Source: Bagarius yarrelli
Lineage: Eukaryota; Chordata; Actinopteri; Siluriformes; Sisoridae
Assembly: GCA_005784505.1 (NCBI GenBank)
Contig: VCAZ01000015.1
Location: forward strand, 310,001 to 374,000
DNA length: 64,000 nucleotides
Reading direction: 5' to 3'
Made by a program: the position numbers and the translations under genes. The notes beneath the pieces are model-generated. The model made no database searches and was not told where the DNA came from. It saw nothing but the letters and a program-made list of their open reading frames with translations. Below are positions 37,812 to 50,881 of this stretch, piece by piece; within the stretch, counting starts at the first letter, position 1, and every line of letters begins with the position of its first letter.

Positions 37812-38497
37812 GCTGCTCCTCTGTAATTCGCATGTCAGTCTCTCTGACGTTGCTTCATTTCTTTTAAAGGTAGTAGAGAGATACCTGCCAACCAATAGAC
37901 GTGAGACGTTTATGGGTATCAGAATGATTGACTAATAGATTTGCCTATCGGAACAAGTTTTATATTTAAGTTCTAAGTTTGGTCATTAAAAATATGCATT
38001 TAGCTTAAGGAAGATATAAACAATAATCTTTAGCTAATTTAACATATGTTACATACATTTTATTTACTTTAATTTATCACTTTCTTCCCTTTTTTTTGAT
38101 CTTCATACTTGTTTGGATGTGTTTTTTTCCACTGTTGCAAAAATGCGTGATTTCCAGTCAGTGTGAATTACGCAAGGTGGAAAAATCAGATGGTCTCCTT
38201 ACTGGCCTGTACGAAAATCAATATCACTACAGATAACATTGATAACAAGGTTTTAGTCCCATCAATTGTGATGAAAAAACAATAAATTGATAATTTACAA
38301 CGGTATAAACGAAATATTCTATACATTTTTAAGCGAATTATGTGTGTTTAAGCAGTGTGAGCAAATGGTATTATTAAAGCAAAATTCAGAAATTTATGCA
38401 AATATGACAAACATTCTACCTTTTTCTTGGGTTACTGTTGATGATATACAGTATTGTATATTATTGTATTGGATTAGAGTGTAAAACAGAAGCATTT

Positions 38498-38563
<66 letters not shown>

Positions 38564-39458
38564 GTGTTTTCTTCATTTCTTTTTATTATTTTTTGTTTGA
38601 CATTCATCAACAAGTGTCCACAACGTAAGTTATTCTTAATTTAAATGAATTTTCTTTTACTGTATAAAGACACTCCCATATTGCCCTGCCATACCCCCAC
38701 GCACTTATGGTATCAATTAGTCTTCGTGAAAAATACCGAATAGCCAAAAATGTCAAAATGATTAAAACTATTAGGCCATTAATATAAAAAATGGAAAATA
38801 TGGAACAGCAGGAAATAATCCATCAGTCGGTAAGAAAATATGTCATGATCCCAGCAAATAGCCAAGAGTAATAAAGTCTGGACTTAAAGGGCCTATTTAC
38901 ACTTAGCCACTTCATAGAATTCCAATTGTGATAAGACCAGTTGGAAATGTCCTCCAAAACACATTTGAGACAGATATGCATGTAAATTTTGTTTATTTTA
39001 GGCAACATAAACATTATAAAAATAATACATCTTTACATTCATAATGCATAACAGTAAAATTGTTTAACATTAACATACTTGGAAAATAAGTTATATTTAA
39101 ACAAAAAAAGAAAACACAATTAAAATATGTTAAATTGGACAATAGACCTGTAAAGCAAATATTCAGGACTTACAAAGCACATGCGAAATAATTAGTCTTT
39201 TCAGAAAAATAAAAATTGTCTTAAATATATTGTTTTAATTAATTCATAAAGGGTTAACAAAAACCCTCACTTTTCTATTTCTGTCTATGGATAAACAGTT
39301 ATATAACCTACAAACCTCAAACACCTTTTTAGGTATTTGTCACAGGTCTGAGTATAAGGCAGAGGTTGTGTATTGGAGTATATACATTGGTTTAGTGTGT
39401 CAGTTTTTGCAGAGTCAGTGTTCCTTGAGGATCTTTAAGATAGATATCCATTGGGTCT
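37812..39458. other. Intergenic region cp to tm4sf18-like gene
   Basis: The cp promoter lies at about 37815-37950 (TTTAAAA at 37861-37867 and an inverted CCAAT at about 37890). A (GA)n microsatellite of about 60 bp is at 38499-38559. The tm4sf18-like 3' untranslated region on the minus strand reaches into 39000-39458. No other gene is seen; the serine-leucine open frame over the (GA)n tract is an artefact. Confidence 0.55.
38499..38559. repeat. (AG)n microsatellite
   Basis: An uninterrupted run of about 30 AG dinucleotides. Confidence 0.95.
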
Positions 39459-41978
39459 TTAAGCACTCAGGCTATACTGCTGCTTATAGCAGCAAGGCCT
39501 GCAAACGGCACTCACTAACCCACAGATAAACTGCACCAAGCAAATAAAGAACTCAATCAGGCTGAGGCCTAGCAGGATAGACAGCAAAGTCACATTCCAC
39601 TCAACAATGTGAGCGGGCTGTTCGCACTTAGACCAGGATTCACGGGCAAACAGGTACCTGAGAATAACAGGCATGAGAAAAGGGTTGGAAAGGTTAATTT
39701 GGAAATGTAATAGGTTACAGATTACAGATGACCCTATTTAACATGTAATAACTAATGTAACTGATAACATTTGATTACATTTTCATGTTATCAAATGTTA
39801 TCAAAGGCAGGCGTGGTGCACAGCTAATTCAAACTAGAGAACCAATAAAAAGCATCAGATGGCACCGCCTTTATAAACAGCTTTTGGAGGCTATATATAT
39901 ATATTCAGATATAACCCTATTTGTAAGTGTAATTTAATTACACATTTTGTCTCATTTCTGGAAGAAATGACTGTTTTTAGTAATATTATTGTTGAAATTA
40001 TTTTGTAATTAAATTATTTAACACTCTTACACATAACTATTTACTCCCCATCACTGTAAAAGAGTAATGATACATGAAACTGTTTAGCAATTGTATTAAA
40101 GCAAATGTTTAAGCATGAAAGATAAGGTATAAAAGTATAAAACTGCTTTCATACTTTGCCCCATCATTCTGGAAAGGAGTTGTCCATTCCGAATTATTCA
40201 AGCAAAGTGGACCTTCCAGCATGGCCACCACCGAGATGATGAAGCAATAACCAGAGCCGGCCAGTCCAATGAAAGATGCTAGCACAGAGCAACACATCTG
40301 AAAATAACAAAATGCCCAGTCAAATAAGAGAAACAAAATGTATGAAAAAGCCGCGACTTTACTTCTTTTTTTTGTTCCACACTCTGTAAGGAATAGCTGC
40401 AAATTCTTTAAATGAGTATATTAATTGTAACAAAGTTTAATATTATAGCATGAAATTCTATTTAAATATTTATGCTATTTTTACTAGTTTTGTTCTTATT
40501 CTTATTCTTATTCTTCTTATTATTATTAACAACCATAATAATAATATACATTAGATTATATTTCAGTTATTTTAATCAACGAATGGATAAATACATTTTT
40601 TTCTCCCATTATAATACCTTGATACATATGATGTGTAAAGAGGCATTTTAAAAGTCATTTAAAGCTTAAATGCTGGGGTTGGGGTGGGGTCAAGTTTCCC
40701 TTCTTTAGTGTGTGTAGTGTATGAGCGAGGCACTAGACCCTCTTTGCTTCAGGGGGCTGAATTATGGTTACACTGTGAGTCCAATCCTCTAAGCGGGAAT
40801 ATGTGAATAAAATGACTTTCATTGTGCTGTAACGCTGCTTCTTTTTTCCGTGGTGAATACATTCTAGTCAAATGTCATTTTCTCACTCACTGAATGCCAC
40901 AATTTAATCAAGTTTTTGAATAGCTGTTTGCTGTAGTGAAACAGGCATGATCCTAATAAACTGACTCCTGTCATAAACATTTTTTTAACATATGTCATTT
41001 AAGCATAAAAAAGTGCCAACCTTTCACCTTATGAAGAAATCTTCCAGGTTGCTGCAGAGCAATTAATTACAATAAATACTCACAAGCAGAGTTGCTAGAA
41101 GTTTTTATAAACAGTTCTTTTTAATGCAGATATACCAAAACAGTCTGTATTAAAAAGAGCCGTTTGCGGACAGTAGACAGTGTAGTACTCACTGCACAGC
41201 TTTCTGTTCCATGCTTCCCCACGCTCAAAAAAGTGACAGCAGTTACCAGTACCTGCAATCAGAGGACTTAATAAATAAAGTTTTATTTCAGCTGTTTTTG
41301 TTACAAAGTTGTGCCAGTTAAAATGTTAAATACAAAAATGTTTTTTATCTGCTTAGTCTTCATCAGTCCCCAAAGGGAATTGGAAACAAGAGCTCTATTG
41401 TCCAACGTGTATTTTTAGCTTTCTGATGTCATTCATCATATGCATTTAAAACAGCCTCAATTGGCCCTTTTTAATGCCTTTAAGTGTTATAAAAAAAACC
41501 CTAAAATGCCCCTTTTCTGTCTTTCTGAACAGTTAATTGCATTTTTTAAAAATAAATAAACCCAACAAACCTTATAGTTAGAAAAAATCTTTAAAAAATA
41601 AGGGGTCTGTACATGTCTAACAAAATGAGTTACTGGTTATATAGTTGCTAATAAAATATTATTATCTTTATACGGAAATACCAAGCAAAAAAAAAAGAGA
41701 GAAAAAGATTTAACTGTTTTTTCTAAAAAATATTTCCCCAAAGAAAGTAAAAACAACAGCAAGTTCTCTATAGGAAAAAAAGACACATGAATAACACTCA
41801 CTGCGATACCACCGCCTCCTATTCCCATGAAGGACCACACGTACACGCTCAAATGGCCATCTCTGACAAAATCCAGCACTCCATCAGGGAAAAAAAGCAG
41901 CACGTTGGCCACAATGCAGCAAATAGCCAGTGGAATTAGGGCAAAACCGCAAGATCTAGTAAAACCCAAAGAGCACAT
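39459..41978 (-). CDS. tm4sf18: L6-family four-transmembrane protein (TM4SF18/TM4SF1-like)
   Basis: Four coding exons: 41978-41802, 41252-41193, 40297-40155, 39657-39459; 579 nt, 192 residues. The Met at 41978 gives the family start MCSLGFTRSCG; an upstream in-frame Met is ignored. Membrane segments are visible at about residues 9-30 (ALIPLAICCIVANVLLFFP), 45-70, 80-106 (GLAGSGYCFIISVVAM) and 155-180. Before the last segment is the diagnostic HIVEWNVTLLSILLG, and the C-terminus is RPCCYKQQYSLSA, close to the mammalian TM4SF1 tail. Mammalian TM4SF1 and TM4SF18 act in endothelial migration and VEGF signalling. Exon 2 is only 20 codons and lacks the CCxCC cluster found in TM4SF1 and TM4SF4. Position next to cp matches TM4SF18 in human, but the tail looks like TM4SF1, so the symbol is provisional. 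Confidence 0.85.
39690..40060. repeat. Probable 'gtaat/gttac' teleost repeat in intron 3
   Basis: The DNA is dense in 'taatgtaact', 'gattacattt' and 'ttatcaaatgttatcaaa' and ends in 'tactccccatcactg', the terminal motif of an abundant fish hAT-type repeat. A related fragment is at about 49090-49222. Boundaries are approximate. Confidence 0.35.
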
Positions 41979-42723
41979 TGTTCTAAGAGAAAAGATTATA
42001 ACCAATAGATCCCAAGCACAAGCAAAAAGTGGTGATTTAACTATAATCCAGGAAGGAAACTAAAGGAGGCAGAAGATGAGTGTCAGCTTTTTAAGTGACC
42101 CCCACCCCTTTCCCATTTCTACACCCACGCACACATCTCAGATGGCTGAGGACTGGTTTAAAGGATATGACGCCCAGTGTTCCATTTTGTCCAGCAAGTG
42201 CAGTGAAAGGAGTTACAGTAACTAGAACATATTTACATTCTCAAGATGGAAGGAAACCTTCAGACAGATATTGTAACCATGTTCTCAAGGTTAGGAGGTG
42301 GAGTTGGGTCCACTGAGCGTCTCTTTTCTGGCCTAGCAGCTACATCCTACATTCTTATGGAACAAAATATAACACAGTATGTGATTAGAAATTCTAGATG
42401 TTCTTTAAAAAAAACATTTTTACTTCACACGTTTGTTTTTTCTTTTATAAAAACCTGTTTGCCCAAACTGGTGGGTAAGGCATACATGTCTGCAGGTCAG
42501 GCTGTTGCATGCCTGCACACTAAGACCTTGCTGCAGGACTACTAACCTGTTTTGCTGAAAGACCTGGATAAATGGAGGCTTAAGAAAACAGTCGGTCGCT
42601 CCTTGGCAGCACATGGTGGCTACAGAGAGGCACCTGTGGTCAAACCTGTCCAGAATAGAGAAATTATATGCAGAATATCCAGAATTATACTCAACAGGCC
42701 AAATGGTATCACATTTGACCTTT

Positions 42724-42957
42724 TCAGCTGAGTACCCGGCTGAACTGTGGTAAACGAGAACCGAATTGTATTCTGTAGCCGCCCTGCACAGCCTGCAGGA
42801 CCCATTGAGAGACGTTCGTCATAAGTTTCCACGCTGACACGAAGTCTACTAGGGGAAACAACCTCTCAAGACTGATTTTCGGTATATCTCGGCCCACCAG
42901 CCCAGCACCCTGAAGCGGATCTCTGGCAGAAAGCGAGCCAGCTGACACCAGTGGCAA
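42724..42957 (-). mobile_element. DIRS-like retrotransposon fragment
   Basis: On the minus strand an open stretch contains VDFVSAWKLMTNVSQWVL followed by GGYRIQFGSRLP. This is the segment just before the reverse transcriptase core in fish DIRS-type elements (WKxL...S.WVLxxI..GYRIQF). The core itself is missing. It is a truncated remnant, with the class inferred from the peptide pattern. Confidence 0.55.
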
Positions 42958-44402
42958 AGCTAACTACTGCCCTCAATCTATTCTCGATTTAGTTTTAAAT
43001 TATAACAAATAAGACTTGCAAAATTATTAAAATTAAGAGATTGCCAGTATGAGATTAGGACATGACTGTATGCTTGATGCAGCTTTTCTGTGACAGTTTG
43101 TTATGGCTACTATACAGCAGATGGCACCATATTCTTAGCCAAGTTAGTGAGATAACTGCAGGTACAGGAATGCTTGTTAAATTTTTCGTGTTATGGAAAT
43201 CCAGACAATTAATGAATTAGCTAACTAGTGTTTGGACAGCCAGATGTGATTACTGTAACTTAAATGTTTAAAAAGTAAACACTAAACTTATTATAAATGT
43301 CTTAAAAGACAAAAAAACAACACACACACACACACAAAAACAGTTTATCAGGGTGTACAATCTTCTGATTTCTATAATAACCTAAAATAATAGAAATGAA
43401 ATAATTCAGAATAAAGTGTAATCTTTTCAATGCATAAGGATGAATGTATTCCCACAGAACCAAATGGATTTATATTTTTCATGCGCTATGTGGTATGTGC
43501 TCTGAACAGGGTGTGACCATACAACAACAAGAAAACTATAGCACACAGTTTTAATGTTCCAGTCCCCCAGTCTACTGCTATTTCTGGGAAATGTCTGCAT
43601 GAAAAAAAAAAAAACTAATCATGATAATGAAAGAGTAGTCATTATGGTCTTCCCTCAGAAGCTTGGCCATCAAATAATTTCCCAAGGTTACAGTATAATT
43701 TAATTAAGGAATTTCCCATAGTCACATTACGAACAGAGGATAACTGAGTCATATACATCCCTCCACACCCCTTTCCAGATACTAACAGGTCCACACAGTG
43801 AGCCCTCCACCCTGATTACTCTGCCCTAAAATAGGAAGCAAATTCCAAAGCACTGATACACACAGTAGCCGGCAACAATGGGATAGATTTATTACATACT
43901 GAATGAGAATGACATTCATTTAAGTGAAAAAAAACACATACGGGACATTTTTTATTGCAAACACTGGGGTGGAGGTGGGAAAGAGAAAGAGAGAATTTTA
44001 TTAAGAATTTCTTTAGACTATATATGGATAAAAATAATTTAAAAACAGGTTTTAGTCAGTTCTATATAGCAGATAAACATTAATTTGCCATGTATGGAAA
44101 ACATTATGCTAACATTTAGTTGTCATCATTTTTGGTATAAAACCCTGAGATCCACATTTTAAAAATTAAGCAGTATTGAAACACTTCTCAACCAATTAGA
44201 CCAGTGCGCTGGAACTAACAGTTGTATATTATACAATAATATATGTGTAGCAGTACACATTTATTGTAGCAATACACTACTTTTCCTATTCAATGTTATT
44301 TTTATTCAGTGTTTCCAAATATTACATAGATTACATTTAAATTTCTTGTGTTTTAAATGTAATAAGATCTCAAACAGCTTAAGGATTCATCATTCTTGAT
44401 CT

Positions 44403-44526
44403 ATTTACATTTCTAACAATTGAACAATTAAACAACTAAACATTTGGGGTTTAAGAGTTTTTCTCAGGGGCCCAGCAGTGGTAAATTGTTGGTGATGGGA
44501 ATCAAACTACTGCACTACCACATCCC
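44403..44526 (-). mobile_element. Truncated SINE
   Basis: 'tctcaggggcccagcagtgg' core followed by 'gatgggaatcaaact' and 'tgcactaccac'. Same family as at 7770-7951, with a decayed 3' part. Confidence 0.5.
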
Positions 44527-45551
44527 TATTTAATTTCTCAACATTTCTCATTAAATTGCATTTACCTATTGCAGCTCTCTGTAGTTCGACCTGCTACCTT
44601 AAGTCTACTGATAATGCAATAACTAAGCCGGGGGAAAAAACTTCTTCAGTCTGTTCAGTGATTGTAAACATTCATTGGGTCTGGGGTTACGACATTTTTT
44701 GGCGGTAACATGACCAAAATATTTAAGTCCTACCAAATCTAAATTTAAGAGTTTTTAAGACTTTTTATAAGCAAAAAGTGTTTGAACTTCTAAAAGGTTA
44801 ATAACACACAAATGCAGTAATGTTAGAAAGGTCATATTTACAAGCGGAACGCACATTATTGTGCGGCCCAGCAAAATGTCCCCAAATGTATTAAATTGAT
44901 ATTACAATTTGAGCACGCAATAGAATAAAAATCTGAATTAGTCTCAAAACAAAGTAATTGAGTAAGTGTTGAAATAATTTTAAAATATTACATAGAAAAT
45001 TTAAATTAGAAGCATCTGTTAAAACAGATAATTGCATGCTGAGCATTCATGCCAAACGCTTATATATTGAGCAATAACTGTGAAGGGAAAAAAATAGTAT
45101 CTTATCATTAAATCTTTGACAGGCATATAAGTCACTGAACTATTTCAGCCCATAATCAAGTTTGACAGGTCATCTTTATCTTTTTATATTCATTGTACCA
45201 TCATGGCATTCAATTACCGCCTGAAACTAAACTGACGTCAACATCGTCGAAACATTTATTAATTAATACAACTTTCGATCATAGATTAGATAACAGAACC
45301 ATATATAAATAGCATGCTATTTATAAATATGCATATCTTTAATATGCATATTTTTTCACAGTAATTTTTCTGAAAATAAATAAATTGTTAATTTTATTGA
45401 AATGACAGTGACGCTGACCGGGTAATAATTCTAGATAAATTAATAAAAAAATAACTATGTGTGTCTAGTTATTTACTGCATGCTGTAAGTATTACAGGGC
45501 ATTTTCCATGTTCCTCATGTTTTCATTATTTTATTTTATTTTATTTTAATC

Positions 45552-45589
<38 letters not shown>

Positions 45590-46387
45590 TTCATTCTATT
45601 CTATTTATAAACAATGTTTAAAACTTTATACAGTTTTTTATGTGGTAGCTGTTAAATGTCAGTAAAGTTCACCTGCACATGACCTTGAGGATGCCGGAAG
45701 GCCTCTATCACCAAGGATTAAAGAAGGCATCCTGATAATAGATCTGTGATCCTGACCAGGATTATAGTGTAGTATAGCCTCTTCTTTAGGCCTATGCAGT
45801 TCACATGACTTGAGTCCTATAGAAAAAACGTACCTCTATTCTACCAGGTAAAGGAAAAAATAAAAAGGTGATATACAATGGACTACACAGAACTTTTAAA
45901 CCCGTGGAAATCTTCTTTACACAGTTCCCTGCTTACACAATCAGGTAATAATGTTACAGCAGTAAATGGTACTCATCATTAGAAAAAAAATTAAATCTGG
46001 GATTACAGTATGAGACCGGCTTGCAAGAAAAATCTACAGTTTTGTGGGAGAGGCCATTGCCAAACCGTGTGTAACTTCTGTAAACAAAGGAGGACATTTC
46101 CCCCTTGGTTTACAATGGTGAAATTCACTGTGTCACTTCCTGTGTGATTCCTGGGATCACATATTCTCAGGAATTGTATGTATAAGTTTTTAAGCAGGAA
46201 AACAAGTTTCCACAGCTAATTTAAAGGGGAACATCCCTAAATAAAAATGACACCAAATCAGTTATACAGTTTAATATGTATAAAAATACATATGTATAAA
46301 AATAACTAGCAATTAAATTAAATTCTACTACATGCTGTTTCTTTCATTTGTCTGTAAATACATGTCTCAGTCATGAGGTTATTCACA

Positions 46388-46413
46388 CTCACACACACAC
46401 ACACACACACACA
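46388..46413. repeat. (AC)n microsatellite
   Basis: Thirteen AC dinucleotides without interruption. Confidence 0.9.
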
Positions 46414-46748
46414 TACAAAGACAGAGCATTGCTTGTTTGGAATTTGTTCCAACTGAAAGTCCAAAGTCTGAACATTATGACCCTCCTCACTCTAGCTCTC
46501 TCTCTATCTTCCTCTATCATCCTATCAGAACATAATGACAGGGGCAGAAAGGAGGGGGGAAACCCGTTTATACACTGTGTAAACAATCCTATCTAAAATA
46601 AGCACAGTGCCTGGCACCATCTGGTACCACAGAATGAGAGTGAGGGGGAGGGAAAAAGAGAGAAAGAGAGGGAAAGAGAAGGGAGAGAAGAAAGATCTCA
46701 TCAAGGCAGATTCAATATTTTCTAGGTGCACTCGTCCCTTTTGATGAA

Positions 46749-48114
46749 TTAGACACACTGGAGGGCATAACCTTTAAAAACCAGTCTCTCCACAGGTATG
46801 TTCATCCTGTCCGGATCTGTGTGGAACTGCATGGTATCCTTCATGCTTATTTTCAGCGACTCAACCTGGACGTGCAGGTAGTTGGCACAGTTGTGACCCA
46901 GGTCTGTGTGTGACGTCAACAGTTTGTCCAAAATTAAAAGCTTTGAAATCAAACCATTGAATGTTGACCTTTGAAAATATGTACCAAAACATTCTCAAGG
47001 ATATTAAGCGCAATAAGAGCGCCTATCCCTTGATCGTTGGGTGGGACCTCCTACACTCGTACCATCTGCGAAAAAAAATATATATAAAATCCATCATTCA
47101 AATTTGCCATGGTTAATAAATGACCTTTCTGCAGGTAATAAAGGCTAATAAAAGGACCGGTTTGCAGATGAGGAAATTTGATCTAACAGACCTGCCTTTC
47201 GAACTCAAACCTACTTTGTACCCGGTGTAAATTGGCATGATGTCAGTGGTGACATGGATCGTTAGATCATTCAAACTCCTCACACCCTTACAGAACATGC
47301 TTATGCAGTTTACAGATAGATGACAGATACAAATGTAAAAAGTCAAAAATCCTAGTGTTGAGGATCAGGCTCTTTAATAATAGTTAATATTTTTTTCCAA
47401 TCAAAAAAAAGAAACATAATGAAATCTAAAATGTGATTAGCTTTGTTAAAAAGTTATTCATTGTGGTATTTTGGATAGGAATAGGGTCAAACAGCTGTGT
47501 TTAGTAGGCATCACTGTCCACTGATAAGATGTAAGATCAACCAATAATCCTAGCTAGGGCTTGTAGGTGTATTCCACATCACACCATGGTGAACGTTGTA
47601 TGTGAACACTAACACTGCCACTCCTACTGATGCGTTTCCACCCAGTTTCAGTTGTAAATGCATAATAATCTGTAGTTATCAGTAATGTCTGACACACTCA
47701 CAATTTAGATATCATCTATCCAAGTTAGAGGTTAACTGTTGGCTGCTTTATGCAGACTCTTTTTTTTCCCGCATTGTTAAAAGGCAACCAAATATTTCCC
47801 AACATTTTATCTAGTCTTAATACACAACACAATCTTTGAGTTTTGTTATCATGATCTAGGTGTGCTCTGTTAAGACACTGATATACCGTATCATATATAA
47901 ACTGCACTTCAGGAATTCGGTGTACCTGGAAGGTCTGTACGAGATTGGGTTTGGTCATAATCTGGTCATGTTAATGAGTGAATCTATCAATCTATCAATC
48001 TATCAATCCCAGCAGCCTTTGGGGATGTGGTTTCTTTAGCCCACATGGACGCTGTAATCTCAGCCACTGGGAATCCATTCTGAGTCAGATCTATAGCTGG
48101 CTGGAGCAGGTCAG
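46749..48114 (-). pseudogene. Gamma-glutamyltransferase (YwrD-like class) remnant
   Basis: Five collinear minus-strand pieces match successive parts of a YwrD-type glutathione hydrolase. Piece A (48114-48008) has ADLLQPAIDLTQNGFPVAEI after an intact acceptor. Piece B (47967-47926) has DQIMTKPNLVQTFQ, then a GT. Piece C (about 47289-47212) has SLNDLTIHVTTDIMPIYT. Piece D (47050-46985) has EVPPNDQGIGALIALNILEN after a TAG acceptor. Piece E (46903-46749) has LGHNCANYLHVQVESLKISM and DPDRMNIPVERL, then a stop. Such enzymes are N-terminal-nucleophile hydrolases cut into two chains. The part before piece A and the whole small subunit with the catalytic Thr are not found nearby, a microsatellite-like insert splits A from B, and junction phases do not all agree. 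I call it an unprocessed (intron-bearing) pseudogene; a rearranged live gene with exons I missed is less likely. Confidence 0.7.
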
Positions 48115-48342
48115 CTAAAGACAGAAAATTAAGCATAGTTAATTGATATACATTCATAACAATATTTAATTTAAAGATTACATTATATACACACACTTTT
48201 ACTTGAGATGCACAAATCCAGGTTAACACCTGCTTTTTGTAAGTTGATGGTTAGTATTTTCTGTGGCACATTTATTATAGCCAAATTATAAACAGCAAGA
48301 TTACTATTAATTCTTGATAAAACTGCCTGACAACTACAAAAT

Positions 48343-48413
48343 ACCTTTATATACAGTATGTCTGGAAAGGTATACTGTATACTGTATACCTTTATATACA
48401 GTATACCTTTCCA
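48343..48413. repeat. Short inverted repeat / hairpin
   Basis: tggaaaggtatactgtata (48364-48382) is exactly inverted at 48395-48413, with a 12-base loop. A direct copy of 'acctttatatacagtat' precedes it at 48343. Confidence 0.85.
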
Positions 48414-50054
48414 AACATAATCCTATAAAGACATATTTTAATAACCTGTATATCAATAATTATAATACTGTACCTGCTAGTTTGCTAATTTTTACTAATT
48501 GCTACACCTCACATGACCTGTTTTTTTTATAATGCCTTTGAAGATACCCCAGTAATTTAACTATTACAGCAACATTAGTGTGTTGGGGGTGAGAGTCAAC
48601 CGTATAATTGATGATAATTGGCTTAGGTAAATTTCAATCGTTTGCCAAGCAGCGGCAGAGAGTAAGCGCAACAACGTCAACTAATACTACTTAACACTTA
48701 AGTAGAACATTTAGGTAAGTAAGTACTTACTGGCCAATAAATGTTCCATTCTATATAGTATAGACGTACTACAGGAATCAGAACAATAGCAAGTCCAACA
48801 TGTTCAAAGGCAGATTTCACAAACTGGAAGTATAAGCACTACTGTTCCTTCATTGAGGTTAAACAGCAAGACTGTTTATGTAAATTGTAACTTATGAACA
48901 GAAAGAATGAGCCTCTCCACATCAGTGAACAAAGCAAGCAATTCTAATCTAATAAGATATCTCACATCATCACATTCTGCTGCAACAAGATTAGTGTACA
49001 ACCTTGTACAAAAATTATTTATTCTATTTAGTGTCCATTTCATTTTTAACCTATTAACCTAAATATTAGGGGCATCCAAGTTGTTTGACATATTTGAATA
49101 GTTATTTTGTTGTTACTTTTATAATGATCAGTTACTCACCCTTTTTTTATTTGTGAGAAGTAACTAGTAACTATATCTAATTACTTTTTTTTTTTGAACG
49201 TACCCAACATTGTCATACAGGGATTTGTACATACCTCTTAAAAATACGCCTGAAAAATAAACAAATGTGAATGATAAGTAAACTTGGGTTTAAAAGGCCA
49301 GTAAAAATGACGATCTAGAATTACAGGAAAGCCAAGCAAAGTGATGTGTAGAAATAAAGGAAGTGCATTAAAAGGTGAATGCTAAATGGAGCATCCTATA
49401 TATAAGGCCGGTATCTAAACACTACTGTGTTAAACGGCACAAGGGCACTTTAAATAACATGCCTGTCCTTTAACCAGAAAATACAGGTGTGGCCTTCCGA
49501 AATATCATGATTTGAGTACCTAGAGTTTAATCAGCACAAAACTACCCATATTATAAATCTACAATAATTACAAATTTCTATATAAATACAATCATCAATC
49601 CAATATGAAAACACATATAATCAAATCAGGACACCATGTAAGAAATAAAATTTGATAAGCTGTGCTGTTATGGGAAAACATTTAATGACTGTGGGATGTG
49701 ATGCAGCCTGAATTGAGATGAAGATTAAATAAACATTTAATTACCTATTGTATAAGCTATTTTTAAAGCTAATATAATTTCTTAGGGCCTTAATGAAAAA
49801 TGTATTATATACTTTAATTAAAATTCTCATTAATAGTGTAAAAAAAACGTTTCGGTTATGTATGGTAACCCTCGATCCCTGATGGAAGGAACAGAGGCGT
49901 TGTGTCAAGTGACAATTCTGCTTAGGGCCCCCTAAAGGCTTGGGCTGGCCCTGTGTATAAAACCAGACAGTGACTGAGTGAAGGGCTTGTGTATAAATAT
50001 TATAATGACCTGGTGAGGTGTAATTGTAACTGGTTAAAACTCAGGCGAGGGTGT

Positions 50055-50085
<31 letters not shown>

Positions 50086-50281
50086 TATTATGCTGAACTT
50101 AGGACTGTTAAACTGACAGGGTATAATCTAGCTCATTTTCATACGTATCAAACCATTCATTAAGTCATTGCCACAACCATCAGGATAGAAATCATTACCC
50201 ATAAGATAAAGTAGGATATATTTAGTTGGGTGAACATTGTGGTAACTTGCATTGATGCTGAAATCTTAAAGGGCAAAACTT

Positions 50282-50379
<98 letters not shown>
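50282..50379. repeat. (GATA)n microsatellite
   Basis: About 24 perfect GATA tetranucleotides in a row. Confidence 0.95.
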
Positions 50380-50881
50380 GCCAATCACTGCTCATCACTG
50401 TTATCAACAGTCAATAAGTGATCATTTTTGTTTTAATTAATCAATTATATTCCACCTGGACACTTTTTGACTAATAGTCAGTTCAAAAAATGTGAAAACA
50501 TTGAGAGAAAACATTTATCCTGAATATGACTTCAAGTGAGAGAAAAACACCTACTGGAATAACAGTAACAATTTAAACTGCATCCCATGACTTCATTGTT
50601 AATCTTTTTTTTTTTTTTTTAGAAATAATCACAATTAGTAATTGTGTATAAAATTATCTAGGTGACTTGTCCCCTAAATAAATCGACAAAACTAGTGATA
50701 TTTGATGCACTCGATGAGTCAATACTGAAACGTTTGCTTAACATTTATCAAAAAACCTGTTAATAAACACTGTTTCTTGTTCACTTAAAAATTTTCCTAA
50801 AATAAATATCTTTAATCTGTAATAAATAAATAATGTGATTACAGTGCAGTCTCATGCTTATGTTTATTCTACATCAAAAAA

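Larger units (their letters stand above)
41979..46748. other. Intergenic region upstream of the tm4sf18-like gene
   Basis: This holds the tm4sf18-like promoter (no TATA seen), a DIRS-like fragment at 42724-42957, a SINE at 44403-44526, a (TTA)n tract at about 45553-45590, an (AC)n tract at 46388-46413 and a purine-rich (GA/GGGA) patch at about 46636-46690. I see no conserved coding segment. Confidence 0.5.

Noticed and set aside
38394..38576. Ser-Leu repeat open frame
   Set aside because: Translation of a (GA)n microsatellite.
46470..46758. Arg/Glu-rich and Pro/Phe-rich open frames around the purine-rich patch
   Set aside because: Low-complexity GA/CT composition; no homology is recognisable.
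50160..50407. Open frames with Ser-Ile-Tyr-Leu repeats
   Set aside because: Translations of the (GATA)n tract.
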